DNA of 64,000 nt from Spirochaetaceae bacterium (lineage in GTDB: Bacteria > Spirochaetota > Spirochaetia > SZUA-6 > Bin103): positions 8,228-72,227 of the forward strand of contig JAPPKD010000263.1 of the NCBI GenBank assembly GCA_028820215.1, read 5' to 3'. A program made the position numbers and the translations under genes. This document shows positions 36,358 through 43,590 of the stretch, in pieces. Position 1 is the stretch's first letter, and every line of letters starts with the position of its first letter. The notes below the pieces were generated by a model, which was not told the DNA's origin, did not search any database, and was given only the letters and a program-made list of their open reading frames with translations.

Positions 36358-36978
36358 TCAGCGAACCAGCTCACGTACCACCCAATGGTGTCGATCTGGG
36401 TTGTACGCCGTTGTGATGTATCCCGTGTCACCGAACGAGAACGTGACGCCCTGGCCGCTGACAGTTGGCTGCGCGCCGGCGATGCATCCCATCGCAGCGT
36501 TGAGAATCCCTCCATGCGCAACCACGAGATAGCTTCCGGCGCCACGCCTGATAACCCTCTCGAGCGCTCGCGCTGCTCGACTGTGGAATGACCAGGTGCT
36601 TTCTCCCTCGCCGGCGCTCACGACATGCGGCTGAAAGGGGTTTTGAAAAGCCGGGATCGGGTATCTGACGCTGGCGACGTGGTAAGGCAAACCTGCAAGC
36701 GGGCCGTTGTCCTTCTCCATCCAGTCCTCATCGAGCTCAACGCCGATGTGCAGGGCATTGCTGATGATCCGGGCTGTCTCATGGGCACGTCTGAGAGGGC
36801 TCGCTATGATCGCGTCGAAGCTGATCTTCGTTTCCTTCAGTTTCGCTGCTCGTCTCTCTACTTGGGCGCGGCCAACGTCGGTCAGCGGCGCATCATACCG
36901 GCCTTCATGGACCTCTTCGTCATCTGCCCGGGACCGCCCATGACGCATGAACATGATCTCGATGTTCTCGTTCACCAT
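36358..36978 (-). CDS. Histidine phosphatase (phosphoglycerate mutase-like) family protein
   Basis: 206 aa. Catalytic RHG in IMFMRHGRSRADD, second Arg in SPLRRAHETARI, and the distal His in LVVAHGGILNAA complete the histidine phosphatase pocket; Glu in the middle loop is less clear. Start at ATG 36978; GTG 37011 is in frame. Base composition by direct count of nine sample lines is about 60 % GC, against about 70 % nearby, which suggests recent acquisition. Acts on phosphorylated small molecules or proteins; substrate unknown. Confidence 0.85.
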   Translation of the reverse strand: MVNENIEIMFMRHGRSRADDEEVHEGRYDAPLTDVGRAQVERRAAKLKETKISFDAIIASPLRRAHETARIISNALHIGVELDEDWMEKDNGPLAGLPYHVASVRYPIPAFQNPFQPHVVSAGEGESTWSFHSRAARALERVIRRGAGSYLVVAHGGILNAAMGCIAGAQPTVSGQGVTFSFGDTGYITTAYNPDRHHWVVRELVR

Positions 36979-37007
36979 CGCAACGCCATCACGACTCAGG
37001 ACAGGAC

Positions 37008-38081
37008 TCACGTCGACAGGAGCCGGTACTCCTCGTAGGGGTTCGAGCAGGGGTTGCCCCGACTGACGTGCATGCGGCCGGCGTCCGCCTCGATGACCAC
37101 CGACAGCACGCTGGTCCAGAAGCCGTACCGGGGGTCGTCGTTGGCATGCCGGCAGATCGACCGGGGCTCGTCGTGGTGGTCACGCAGTGCCGCCTTCGCC
37201 GCGCCGACGTCGATGCCGCCGTCACCCTCCTCGAGGAGGGAATCGATCCGCCGCTTGCGCGGCCGCGACTCGATCAGCTCCGGAAACCGCTCGTTGACGC
37301 CGGCCAGCGCCGGGTGCAGACAGTGGTTGGTGTGCGTCAGCCAGGCGGCGCCGTCGTCGGGCCGCAGCACGCGCAGGTCGTCGATCAGGATCTCGAAGTC
37401 GGCCGGCCCCTGCGGCGTGGTCAGGATCAGGTTGGCGGGGATGGCACGATACGCGCTCCGCACCGCCTCGATCGCGGCGTCGAGCGAATCGGCCTCCAGC
37501 ACGCGGCGGACGATGAAGTAGTGCGGCACGCCCACGTCCCGGGACGGCGCCGGCAGGGTGTTCAGGCACGCGCCGATGCCGCGCTCGCCGCAGCCGATGT
37601 AGCCGATCAGGCCGGCTTGGCCGACCGTCAGCGTCGCCGGGCCGGTGAGCGGCCGGCGCGTCAGCACCACCGTGTACGGATCGAGCGCCGGGTCGTTGTC
37701 CCAGTTCTGCGCGACCAGCGCGGGCCGGTGCGCCGCCAGCGCCGTGCACCCGCCTTCGTTCGAAGAGTCGGTGTCCGGCTGGTTGCGGAGCTGGTTGCGG
37801 ACCTGCAGGAGCATCAGCTCGTCCAGCGACACGCCGCTCGACTCGGCCGTCCCGCGCAGCTCGGCGAGCAGCTCCGGCGCATAGTCGGCGGCGTACGGGA
37901 TGCACGCGGAGGCGGTGGCGAGCGCGTGCTCGCGGCTGATCGACACCGTCTTGTTGACCCGCTCGATGGCGACGTCCGTGAAGCCGCGGATCTCCTCCCG
38001 CGCCGTTTCGCCAAGCTGGCGGCCCATCTCGCGCGGCGTCCCATACACCTCGATCTCGCGGTAGCGCGAGCCGGCGGTCAC
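37008..38081 (-). CDS. C45-family Ntn-hydrolase (acyltransferase/amidase-like)
   Basis: 357 aa, acyl-CoA:6-aminopenicillanate acyltransferase-like (peptidase C45). The N-terminal nucleophile would be Cys112 in NEGGCTALAA, exposed by autocleavage; VAQNWDNDP and GQAGLIGYIGCGERGIGACLN are family blocks, and HTNHCLHP a conserved distal motif. Such enzymes cleave or form amide bonds. GTG start at 38081 overlaps the hydrolase stop by 4 nt (GTGA); last gene of the split nitrile-hydratase operon. It could act as the amidase that follows nitrile hydration; this is inference. Confidence 0.8.
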   Translation of the reverse strand: MTAGSRYREIEVYGTPREMGRQLGETAREEIRGFTDVAIERVNKTVSISREHALATASACIPYAADYAPELLAELRGTAESSGVSLDELMLLQVRNQLRNQPDTDSSNEGGCTALAAHRPALVAQNWDNDPALDPYTVVLTRRPLTGPATLTVGQAGLIGYIGCGERGIGACLNTLPAPSRDVGVPHYFIVRRVLEADSLDAAIEAVRSAYRAIPANLILTTPQGPADFEILIDDLRVLRPDDGAAWLTHTNHCLHPALAGVNERFPELIESRPRKRRIDSLLEEGDGGIDVGAAKAALRDHHDEPRSICRHANDDPRYGFWTSVLSVVIEADAGRMHVSRGNPCSNPYEEYRLLST

Positions 38082-39067
38082 GACAGCCACCGCCCGAAGA
38101 ATGCCGCCACGGAGTCGAGGTGCTCGGGCAGGAAGAGGTGGTTGAGGTGGGGCCGGTGCACCTCGAAGCGGTGGGGGCAGCAGGCCAGGGCGTAGGCCGG
38201 CCGCACCTCGCGCTCCATCTCGTCCACCCCGATCGCCGGCATGTCCTCGTCCTCGGTCGGCGCCAGCACCATGAGCGGCCGCGGACAGATGCACACCCGC
38301 ACGATGCGGCCCTGGTCGAAGTGCCGCAGCAGGTGCGGGATGTACCAGGGGCTGGAGTGGCGGTCCAGGTCGCCCTCCCGGATGACCGCGGCCATGCTGC
38401 CGAGGCCGCCCGCCAGCGGCGCCGATGCCTGGATCCAGGGAGCGGCCGCCTGCGCCAGCCACGCGGCCTGCCCGCCCAGCGAGAAGCCGGTAAGCCCGAT
38501 GCGCTCGCTGCTCACGCCGTCGACGGCAGCCAGCACCCGCGCCGCCTGCAGCGCTTCGCGCACGCGCAGCCCGACCGCCGTCCGGCCGAACGGCTCCATC
38601 GCCTTGGATTCCCGCTCCCGCTCCAGCGGGTTGGGCTGGCGCGCCGTGGTCCCCCTGATGGTGACCGCCAGCGTTGCGAAGCCGCGCCGCGCCAGCTCGC
38701 GCGCCCAGCCGTGCAGCGGTCCCCGGTGGCGGAGCGGCCGGTACAGTCGCTCCTCGCTGATCAGCTCGGCGGTGCCGCCGGTGCCGGGCATGCAGACGAT
38801 CCCGCCCAGCTCGTCGCCCGTGCCGGCCGATCGCATCAGGATGCAGGGCACGACCTCGTCGAGCTCGTTGCGGAAGCGGAGCGGCGTGACGGTCACGCCG
38901 TCGGCGCCGGTCTCGCTCTCCCCCATCTCCGCCGGCACGGATCCCGGACCGGGCACGTCGAGCAGGCCCAGCAGCTCGGAGAACCTTGTGCGCACCTCCT
39001 CGTCCGCCACCGGCACCGGGTGCACGACCGACATGCGTCGGTAGGCGGGGAGCGCAGGATCGGTCAT
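38078..39067 (-). CDS. Alpha/beta hydrolase (dienelactone/acetyl-xylan-esterase-like)
   Basis: 329 aa. Visible: VCMPGTGGTAELI (oxyanion region), VTIRGTTARQPNP, nucleophile GFSLGGQAAWLAQ (about residue 200), LMVLAPTEDEDMPAIG (acid) and HRPHLNHLFLPEHLD (His). ATG 39067 overlaps the alpha-subunit stop by 4 nt and its own stop overlaps the C45 gene. It may deacylate or hydrolyse an ester product in the same pathway. Confidence 0.8.
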   Translation of the reverse strand: MTDPALPAYRRMSVVHPVPVADEEVRTRFSELLGLLDVPGPGSVPAEMGESETGADGVTVTPLRFRNELDEVVPCILMRSAGTGDELGGIVCMPGTGGTAELISEERLYRPLRHRGPLHGWARELARRGFATLAVTIRGTTARQPNPLERERESKAMEPFGRTAVGLRVREALQAARVLAAVDGVSSERIGLTGFSLGGQAAWLAQAAAPWIQASAPLAGGLGSMAAVIREGDLDRHSSPWYIPHLLRHFDQGRIVRVCICPRPLMVLAPTEDEDMPAIGVDEMEREVRPAYALACCPHRFEVHRPHLNHLFLPEHLDSVAAFFGRWLS

Positions 39068-39699
39068 GCGCTTCGCGCTTCGAGCGGATCCGTCACGCCG
39101 ATCATGCTGTCCCGCGTCACCAGCTCGGCCAGCTCTTCCTGCGACAGCCCTTCCGTCCGGGCGGGCCGCCGCGGCAGGACCAGGTAGCGCAGGTCGGCGG
39201 TGCTGTCGACGACCCGCACCTGCACGTGACCGGCGATCTCCAGGCCGAATTCGCGCATGACCGCCCGCGGCTCCACGACCGCGCGCTGGCGGTAGGGGCT
39301 GCTCTTGTACCAGTCGGGCGGCGGACCGAGCAGAGCGGTCGGATAGCAGGAGCAGAGCGTGCACACTACCAGATGGTGCACGGCGTCCGTGTTCTCCACC
39401 ACCGCCAGCTCGGCGTCGTGCGTGAGGGTGTATCCGAGCTCGGCGACGGCCGAGCGCGCGTCCCGCAGGAGCCTTTCCTTGAACGCGAGGTCGACCCACG
39501 CCCTGGCAACGACCCGCGCGCCGTCCGCCGCCGAGCGTGAGCGCACCCGCTGGATCTGCTCGGCGAGCTCGCCGGGATCAAGCACCCCTTTCTCCACCAG
39601 CAGCTCATGCATGGCGATGGCGCGCCGGGCTGGCTCGGTGAGCTCGATGTCGGGATGGATGCCCGCGTGCTCGGAATCGTGATCGTGATCCCCGCTCAT
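39064..39699 (-). CDS. Nitrile hydratase alpha / thiocyanate hydrolase gamma-like subunit (cobalt type)
   Basis: 211 aa. Metal-claw motif V-C-T-L-C-S-C at residues 112-118 (Cys113, Cys116, Cys118); Thr114 is the cobalt-type signature, where iron enzymes have Ser. YPTALLGPPPDWYKSSPYRQRAVVEPRAVM follows as in nitrile hydratase alpha chains. Oxidised claw cysteines and backbone amides would hold low-spin Co(III). His-rich N-terminus (HDHDSEHAGIH) may help metal delivery. Overlaps both neighbours by ATGA. Reaction class: hydration of a nitrile to amide, or of thiocyanate to carbonyl sulfide and ammonia. Confidence 0.9.
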   Translation of the reverse strand: MSGDHDHDSEHAGIHPDIELTEPARRAIAMHELLVEKGVLDPGELAEQIQRVRSRSAADGARVVARAWVDLAFKERLLRDARSAVAELGYTLTHDAELAVVENTDAVHHLVVCTLCSCYPTALLGPPPDWYKSSPYRQRAVVEPRAVMREFGLEIAGHVQVRVVDSTADLRYLVLPRRPARTEGLSQEELAELVTRDSMIGVTDPLEARSA

Positions 39700-40016
39700 G
39701 CCGCGGCTCCCGCCGGCTCGAGCCACCCTTCGTACACGTCGATCAGGAGCACGTCGCCTTCGCCGCCGTCGTACCGGTCTCCCCAGAGGTCGGTCTGGCT
39801 GAACTCCACGTGGTACAGCAGGCGCTTGGGGAGGCCGCTGCCGCCGTGGGCGCGCGACTCGGGATCGAAGAACGGCCCGCTCACCGCGCGGATCCTGCCG
39901 CGCCTGCCCTTGATGAACCACGGCGTACGGTGGTGGTGCGGGACGCGATCACGCCGGACGGTCACGGAGTCGCCGGGAACGAAGCGGCCGGGCGCGGCGG
40001 AGAGCACTACTCCCAC
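39696..40016 (-). CDS. Nitrile hydratase beta subunit, C-terminal (SH3-like) part as separate protein
   Basis: 106 aa from GTG 40016; GTG 40007, overlapping the TAG of the N-terminal partner, is the alternative. Sequence covers only the C-terminal barrel of nitrile hydratase beta: GRFVPGDSVTV, HHRTPWFIKGRRGRI, GPFFDPESRAHGG, LYHVEFSQTDLWGD and DVYEGWLEPA. It corresponds to thiocyanate hydrolase alpha (ScnA) or toyocamycin nitrile hydratase's small chain. Gene order N-part, C-part, metal subunit equals scnB-scnA-scnC. Confidence 0.85.
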   Translation of the reverse strand: MGVVLSAAPGRFVPGDSVTVRRDRVPHHHRTPWFIKGRRGRIRAVSGPFFDPESRAHGGSGLPKRLLYHVEFSQTDLWGDRYDGGEGDVLLIDVYEGWLEPAGAAA

Positions 40017-40336
40017 CTGCCGCCCACCGTCTTCGCCCTGGCGTCGATCTCCTCGCTGGTCAGCACGCCCTTCTCCACCAGCACGGTCTCGAGCGAGGAC
40101 GCCCAGCGCTCGTAGTAGCTGCAGGATTCGTACCGTTCCGGCGGCAGGGACTCGATGCCGCGCCGCAACTCGTCGACGGTGAACAGGCCGCGATGCCGGA
40201 GCACGCCCACCAGCGCGTTGGTGAGGTGCTCCCAGTCGGCCAGCTCGTGGGTCGAACGGTCGACAGGCTCTGCGGAGGGCAAACCGCCCCGGTCGTGCAC
40301 GCCACTGGGTGGGACGCCCGCGTTCGGTTCCGTCAC
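40007..40336 (-). CDS. Nitrile hydratase beta subunit, N-terminal part as separate protein
   Basis: 109 aa from GTG 40336, which overlaps the MDR stop (GTGA). Residues 14-100 follow the N-terminal helical domain of nitrile hydratase beta: GVHDRGGLPSAEPVD, WEHLTNALVGVL, RRGIESLPPERYESCSYYERWASSLETVLVEKGVLT. It ends in TAG within GTAGTG, coupling it to the C-terminal partner read in a different frame. Corresponds to thiocyanate hydrolase beta (ScnB). The split looks natural rather than a sequencing artefact because both new ends carry start/stop overlaps like the rest of the operon. Confidence 0.85.
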   Translation of the reverse strand: MTEPNAGVPPSGVHDRGGLPSAEPVDRSTHELADWEHLTNALVGVLRHRGLFTVDELRRGIESLPPERYESCSYYERWASSLETVLVEKGVLTSEEIDARAKTVGGRWE

Positions 40337-41319
40337 GAGCCGAGCTCGATCACCACCTGGCATGCGCCGTCGCCGCCGGAGCGCGACAGCTCGTACGCGC
40401 GCGCCGCGTCGCCGATCGGCAGGCGGTGGGTGATCAGGCCGTCGAAGTCGAAGTCGCCGCGGGCCAAGTGGTTGGTAGCCAGGCGATAGGCGTGGTAGCC
40501 GTCGGCCTCGTAGGTGGCCGGCGTCGACATGAGCACCGAGCACTGCTTCTCGTAGAGCACGCCGAAGTCGAACGGAAAGGTCGGCGCGCGCGGCTCGCCG
40601 TACAGCAGCAGGCGGCCCTCGGCCCGCACCAGGGCGACCGCCAGGTTGATCGATTCCGCGGTGCCGGCCGCCTCCACCACGACGTCGGGGAGTTGCGCAC
40701 CGGAGATCGCCGACACCTGCGCCGCCGCATCGTCCGACCCGCCGCCCGGATCGACGGCCGCGGTCGCCCCGAACCGGAGCGCCGCTTCCCGGCGTGCGCG
40801 AAGGGGGTCGATGCCGATCACCTGCCGTGCGCCGGCGCGCCGCAGCACGGCGTCCAGCACCAGGCCCGCCGGCCCCTGCCCGACCACGGCCACCGACCGG
40901 CCGACGACGTCGCGGAGCCGCTCGGCCGCCATCAGCGCGCGGGCGAGCTGGTGCACCAGCACCAGGCGCTCCAGCGGAGTGTCCAGCGTCTGGTGGATGA
41001 GCTCGCCGATCGGCACCAGGATCTGCTCGGCCAATCCGTCGAAGCCGGGACGCCGCACGATCGCCACCTCGTCCACCACGAACGGCAGAGGCTTGACGCC
41101 GACGTACTCGATCGCCTCCACGCGACCGACGACCTGGTGGGCGCAGGTGGACGGAGCCAGGGGATAGGAGTCCGGGGCTCCGTCGTAGACGCGGCGGGTG
41201 TCGCTGCCGTCGATGGCGATGGCGAGCGGCCGCACGACCGCCATGCCGGGTTGGACCGTCAGATCGGCGACCTCGCCTACCTCCACCTGTCCGGGAGCTA
41301 CGATCCTGGCGCTCTTCAT
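40333..41319 (-). CDS. MDR-family oxidoreductase
   Basis: 328 aa. GroES-like N-domain and Rossmann motif VAVVGQGPAGLVLDAVLRRAG (about residue 142). The usual catalytic zinc positions read IDGSD and CAHQ instead of C-G-H/D and GHE, so classical zinc catalysis is doubtful. First gene of the six-gene minus-strand operon; its TGA overlaps the split beta gene. Possibly supplies or consumes a hydroxynitrile/aldehyde-type intermediate. Divergent from the propeller gene at 41379, with 59 bp between starts. Confidence 0.8.
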   Translation of the reverse strand: MKSARIVAPGQVEVGEVADLTVQPGMAVVRPLAIAIDGSDTRRVYDGAPDSYPLAPSTCAHQVVGRVEAIEYVGVKPLPFVVDEVAIVRRPGFDGLAEQILVPIGELIHQTLDTPLERLVLVHQLARALMAAERLRDVVGRSVAVVGQGPAGLVLDAVLRRAGARQVIGIDPLRARREAALRFGATAAVDPGGGSDDAAAQVSAISGAQLPDVVVEAAGTAESINLAVALVRAEGRLLLYGEPRAPTFPFDFGVLYEKQCSVLMSTPATYEADGYHAYRLATNHLARGDFDFDGLITHRLPIGDAARAYELSRSGGDGACQVVIELGS

Positions 41320-41378
41320 CCCGCACCGATCCTACCGAACTGGCCGGCAGCGACAAGAGCCCGCTAATATCCGTGCCG

Positions 41379-42695
41379 ATGAAGCTGCTGTTCATGGACC
41401 GGCACGACGTGCATCGGCCATGGGGCCACGTGCGGTTTCGCCCGACGCCGTTCCGGCCCCTGGGCAAGACCGAGATGCGAGACGTCATCTGCTTCGCAGC
41501 ACCGCGGGCCGACGGCACCTGCGACGTGTTCCACTACCAGATGAGCCGCCACACGCCCTGGAAGCTGCTGCGCAGCGTGACGGCCGACGGCATCCGCTTC
41601 GAGGACACGCACGTCGTCTGTGAGCGCTCGGAGTACAAGTGGCACTACGCCGCGCGCATGGCCTACAGCCCGGAGCTCGAGCGCTACGTCTTCATGAAGA
41701 ACGCCATCCACGACGGCGAGATGCAGATGTACATCTTCCACAGCCGCGACGGCGAGAGCTGGGAGGAGCATCCGGGCGGGCCGGTGTTCGCCGACGGCGA
41801 CGCCTGGGGCGCCATGTGGAGCCCTGCCGTGCAGCGGTTCATCTACTACGGCAAGGGCTGGCAGCGCTGGGACAAGGGCGTGCACGACCTGGTCCTCAAC
41901 GGGCGCCGGGTGGTGACGATCCGCACCAGCGAGGACGGCCTCGCATGGACGCCGGACACCGCCAGCCAGTACTTCGAGAAGCCCGAGTACCACAACAACA
42001 TGCGGCTGCTGCGCGGGCGGCTGGTGCCGATCGAGTTCCAGATCTCGCCGGACGACGAGGACCCGCCCGACCTGGAGTTCTACTCGGGCAGCACCTTTGC
42101 CCATGAGGGCCGCTACTACATGCACATGAACAACTACGCCGGCAGCTTCATCCAGCCCGGCATCGACCCGATGCGCGCCAACGGCCACGGCGTGTTCCTG
42201 CCCTGCGAACGCTGGATCAGCCGCGACGGACTGAACTGGAGCCGGCCGTTCCGGGAGATCGACGCCGGCGCCTTCTCGCTGCACAACCCGATCCTCGTGA
42301 ACGGCATGATGCTGTTCCAGCGTGCCGACCGCCTGCACGGCCTGCCGGCCGACCGGCTGACGTATGCGACGTCGACGACCAACTCGCAATTCGAGACCGC
42401 CGAGTTCCCGATGCCGGTCGGCCCGCTGATGCTCAACGCCAAGATCCCCGGCGACGAGTACGACAACCAGGAAAACCAGGCCTACGTGATGGCCGAGCTG
42501 ATCGACGACCGCGACCGGGTGATCCCCGGCTACGAGCGCGACGGCTGTCTGCTTCAGGCTCCCCTCGACCGCCCCGACCACCCCCTGGTCTGGCAGGGCG
42601 ACGGCCGGCGCCGCGATGGCTCCGAGCTGACAGGCTCCCTGGTCCGGGTCCGCTTCTACGCCCGCGCCTCCGCCATCTACGCCGTCACCGGATAG
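41379..42695 (+). CDS. GH32/GH43-like five-bladed propeller protein
   Basis: 438 aa, no signal peptide. Blade patterns such as SRDGESWEEHPGGPVF, WGAMWSPAVQRFIYYGKGW, RTSEDGLAWTPD and ISRDGLNWSRPF are typical of glycosidase-like propellers that read a 'calendar' of Asp/Trp turns. Similar style proteins are at 52536, 54076 and 56103. ATG 41379; GTG 41373 is 2 codons earlier. Probably binds or cleaves a glycan or sugar derivative; catalytic residues not assigned. Confidence 0.68.
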   Translation: MKLLFMDRHDVHRPWGHVRFRPTPFRPLGKTEMRDVICFAAPRADGTCDVFHYQMSRHTPWKLLRSVTADGIRFEDTHVVCERSEYKWHYAARMAYSPELERYVFMKNAIHDGEMQMYIFHSRDGESWEEHPGGPVFADGDAWGAMWSPAVQRFIYYGKGWQRWDKGVHDLVLNGRRVVTIRTSEDGLAWTPDTASQYFEKPEYHNNMRLLRGRLVPIEFQISPDDEDPPDLEFYSGSTFAHEGRYYMHMNNYAGSFIQPGIDPMRANGHGVFLPCERWISRDGLNWSRPFREIDAGAFSLHNPILVNGMMLFQRADRLHGLPADRLTYATSTTNSQFETAEFPMPVGPLMLNAKIPGDEYDNQENQAYVMAELIDDRDRVIPGYERDGCLLQAPLDRPDHPLVWQGDGRRRDGSELTGSLVRVRFYARASAIYAVTG

Positions 42696-42700
42696 GCCTC

Positions 42701-42729
42701 TGGGCTATAGGATGGCGTTCTATAGCCCA
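42701..42729. repeat. Perfect 10-bp inverted repeat between two genes
   Basis: TGGGCTATAG (42701-42710), 9-nt loop, CTATAGCCCA (42720-42729). Located 6 bp after the propeller stop and 46 bp before the methyltransferase start. No U-tract follows, so it may be an mRNA-stabilising hairpin, a weak terminator or a protein-binding dyad. Confidence 0.6.
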
Positions 42730-42774
42730 TGAGCTGGGCCTGGCAGCCGCCGAGCTGGGGCGCACACCAACGAC

Positions 42775-43569
42775 ATGGAAGACGAACGACTCCGGGACAA
42801 TCGCCAGAACTGGAATGAGCGGACGCCGATCCACGCGACGTCCTCGTTCTATGACGTCGAGGGCTTCAAGGCGGGCCGGATCACGCTCACCGATGTGGAG
42901 CGAAGCGAGGTCGGCGACGTCGCCGGCAAGACGCTGCTTCACCTCCAGTGTCACTTCGGCCTGGACACGATGTCGTGGGCGCGACTGGGTGCGAAGGCGA
43001 CGGGCGTCGACTTCTCCGACGCCGCGATCGACCTGGCGAGGTCGATGAACGATGAGCTGGAACTGCACACGCGGTTCATCTGTTCCGCCGTGTACGACCT
43101 GCCGGACGTGCTCGATGAGGAGTTCGACGTGGTGTTCACGTCATACGGTGTCCTGGTCTGGCTCCCTGATCTGGACAGGTGGGCGTCGGTCATTCACCGC
43201 ATGCTCAAGCCGGGCGGAGCGTTCCATATCGTGGAGTTCCATCCGTTCCTGGACGCGTTCGAGGTCTCGGAATCAGGTGAACTGAAAGCAGCGTACGGCT
43301 ATTTCCACGGTGAGGCGTCCACCCCGGGCAACCAACCGAGCTACGCGGGCAGGGAACTGATATCGAGTCCCCACCATGAGTGGCAGCACCCCTTGGGCGA
43401 CGTGGTGACCGCGCTGATCGACGCCGGATTGACGATCGATTTCCTGCACGAGTTCCCGTTCTGCAGCCAGCCGTACGCGGGCATGGAGCGGTGCGAGGAC
43501 GAGCGGTGGCGGTTCCCGCACCACGGCGAGTCGTTCCCGCACATGTACTCGATCAGAGCGACCAGGTAG
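42775..43569 (+). CDS. Class I SAM-dependent methyltransferase
   Basis: 264 aa. Motif I LLHLQCHFGLDTMSWARLGAKATGVDFS, then AIDLARSMNDELEL, motif IV-like FDVVFTSYGVLVWLPDLDRWA and MLKPGGAFHIVEFHPF. Methyltransf_11/25 type acting on a small molecule. ATG at 42775. Converges on the DUF4143 ATPase with a 21-bp gap. Target unknown. Confidence 0.85.
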   Translation: MEDERLRDNRQNWNERTPIHATSSFYDVEGFKAGRITLTDVERSEVGDVAGKTLLHLQCHFGLDTMSWARLGAKATGVDFSDAAIDLARSMNDELELHTRFICSAVYDLPDVLDEEFDVVFTSYGVLVWLPDLDRWASVIHRMLKPGGAFHIVEFHPFLDAFEVSESGELKAAYGYFHGEASTPGNQPSYAGRELISSPHHEWQHPLGDVVTALIDAGLTIDFLHEFPFCSQPYAGMERCEDERWRFPHHGESFPHMYSIRATR

Positions 43570-43590
43570 CGCCGGCGCCCAGACGCCTGC

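Noticed and set aside
39696..40336. Idea that the split nitrile-hydratase beta chain is just a sequencing frameshift.
   Set aside because: Not excluded, but both new ends have start/stop overlaps matching the rest of the operon and the split equals the known ScnA/ScnB boundary, so a natural split is preferred.
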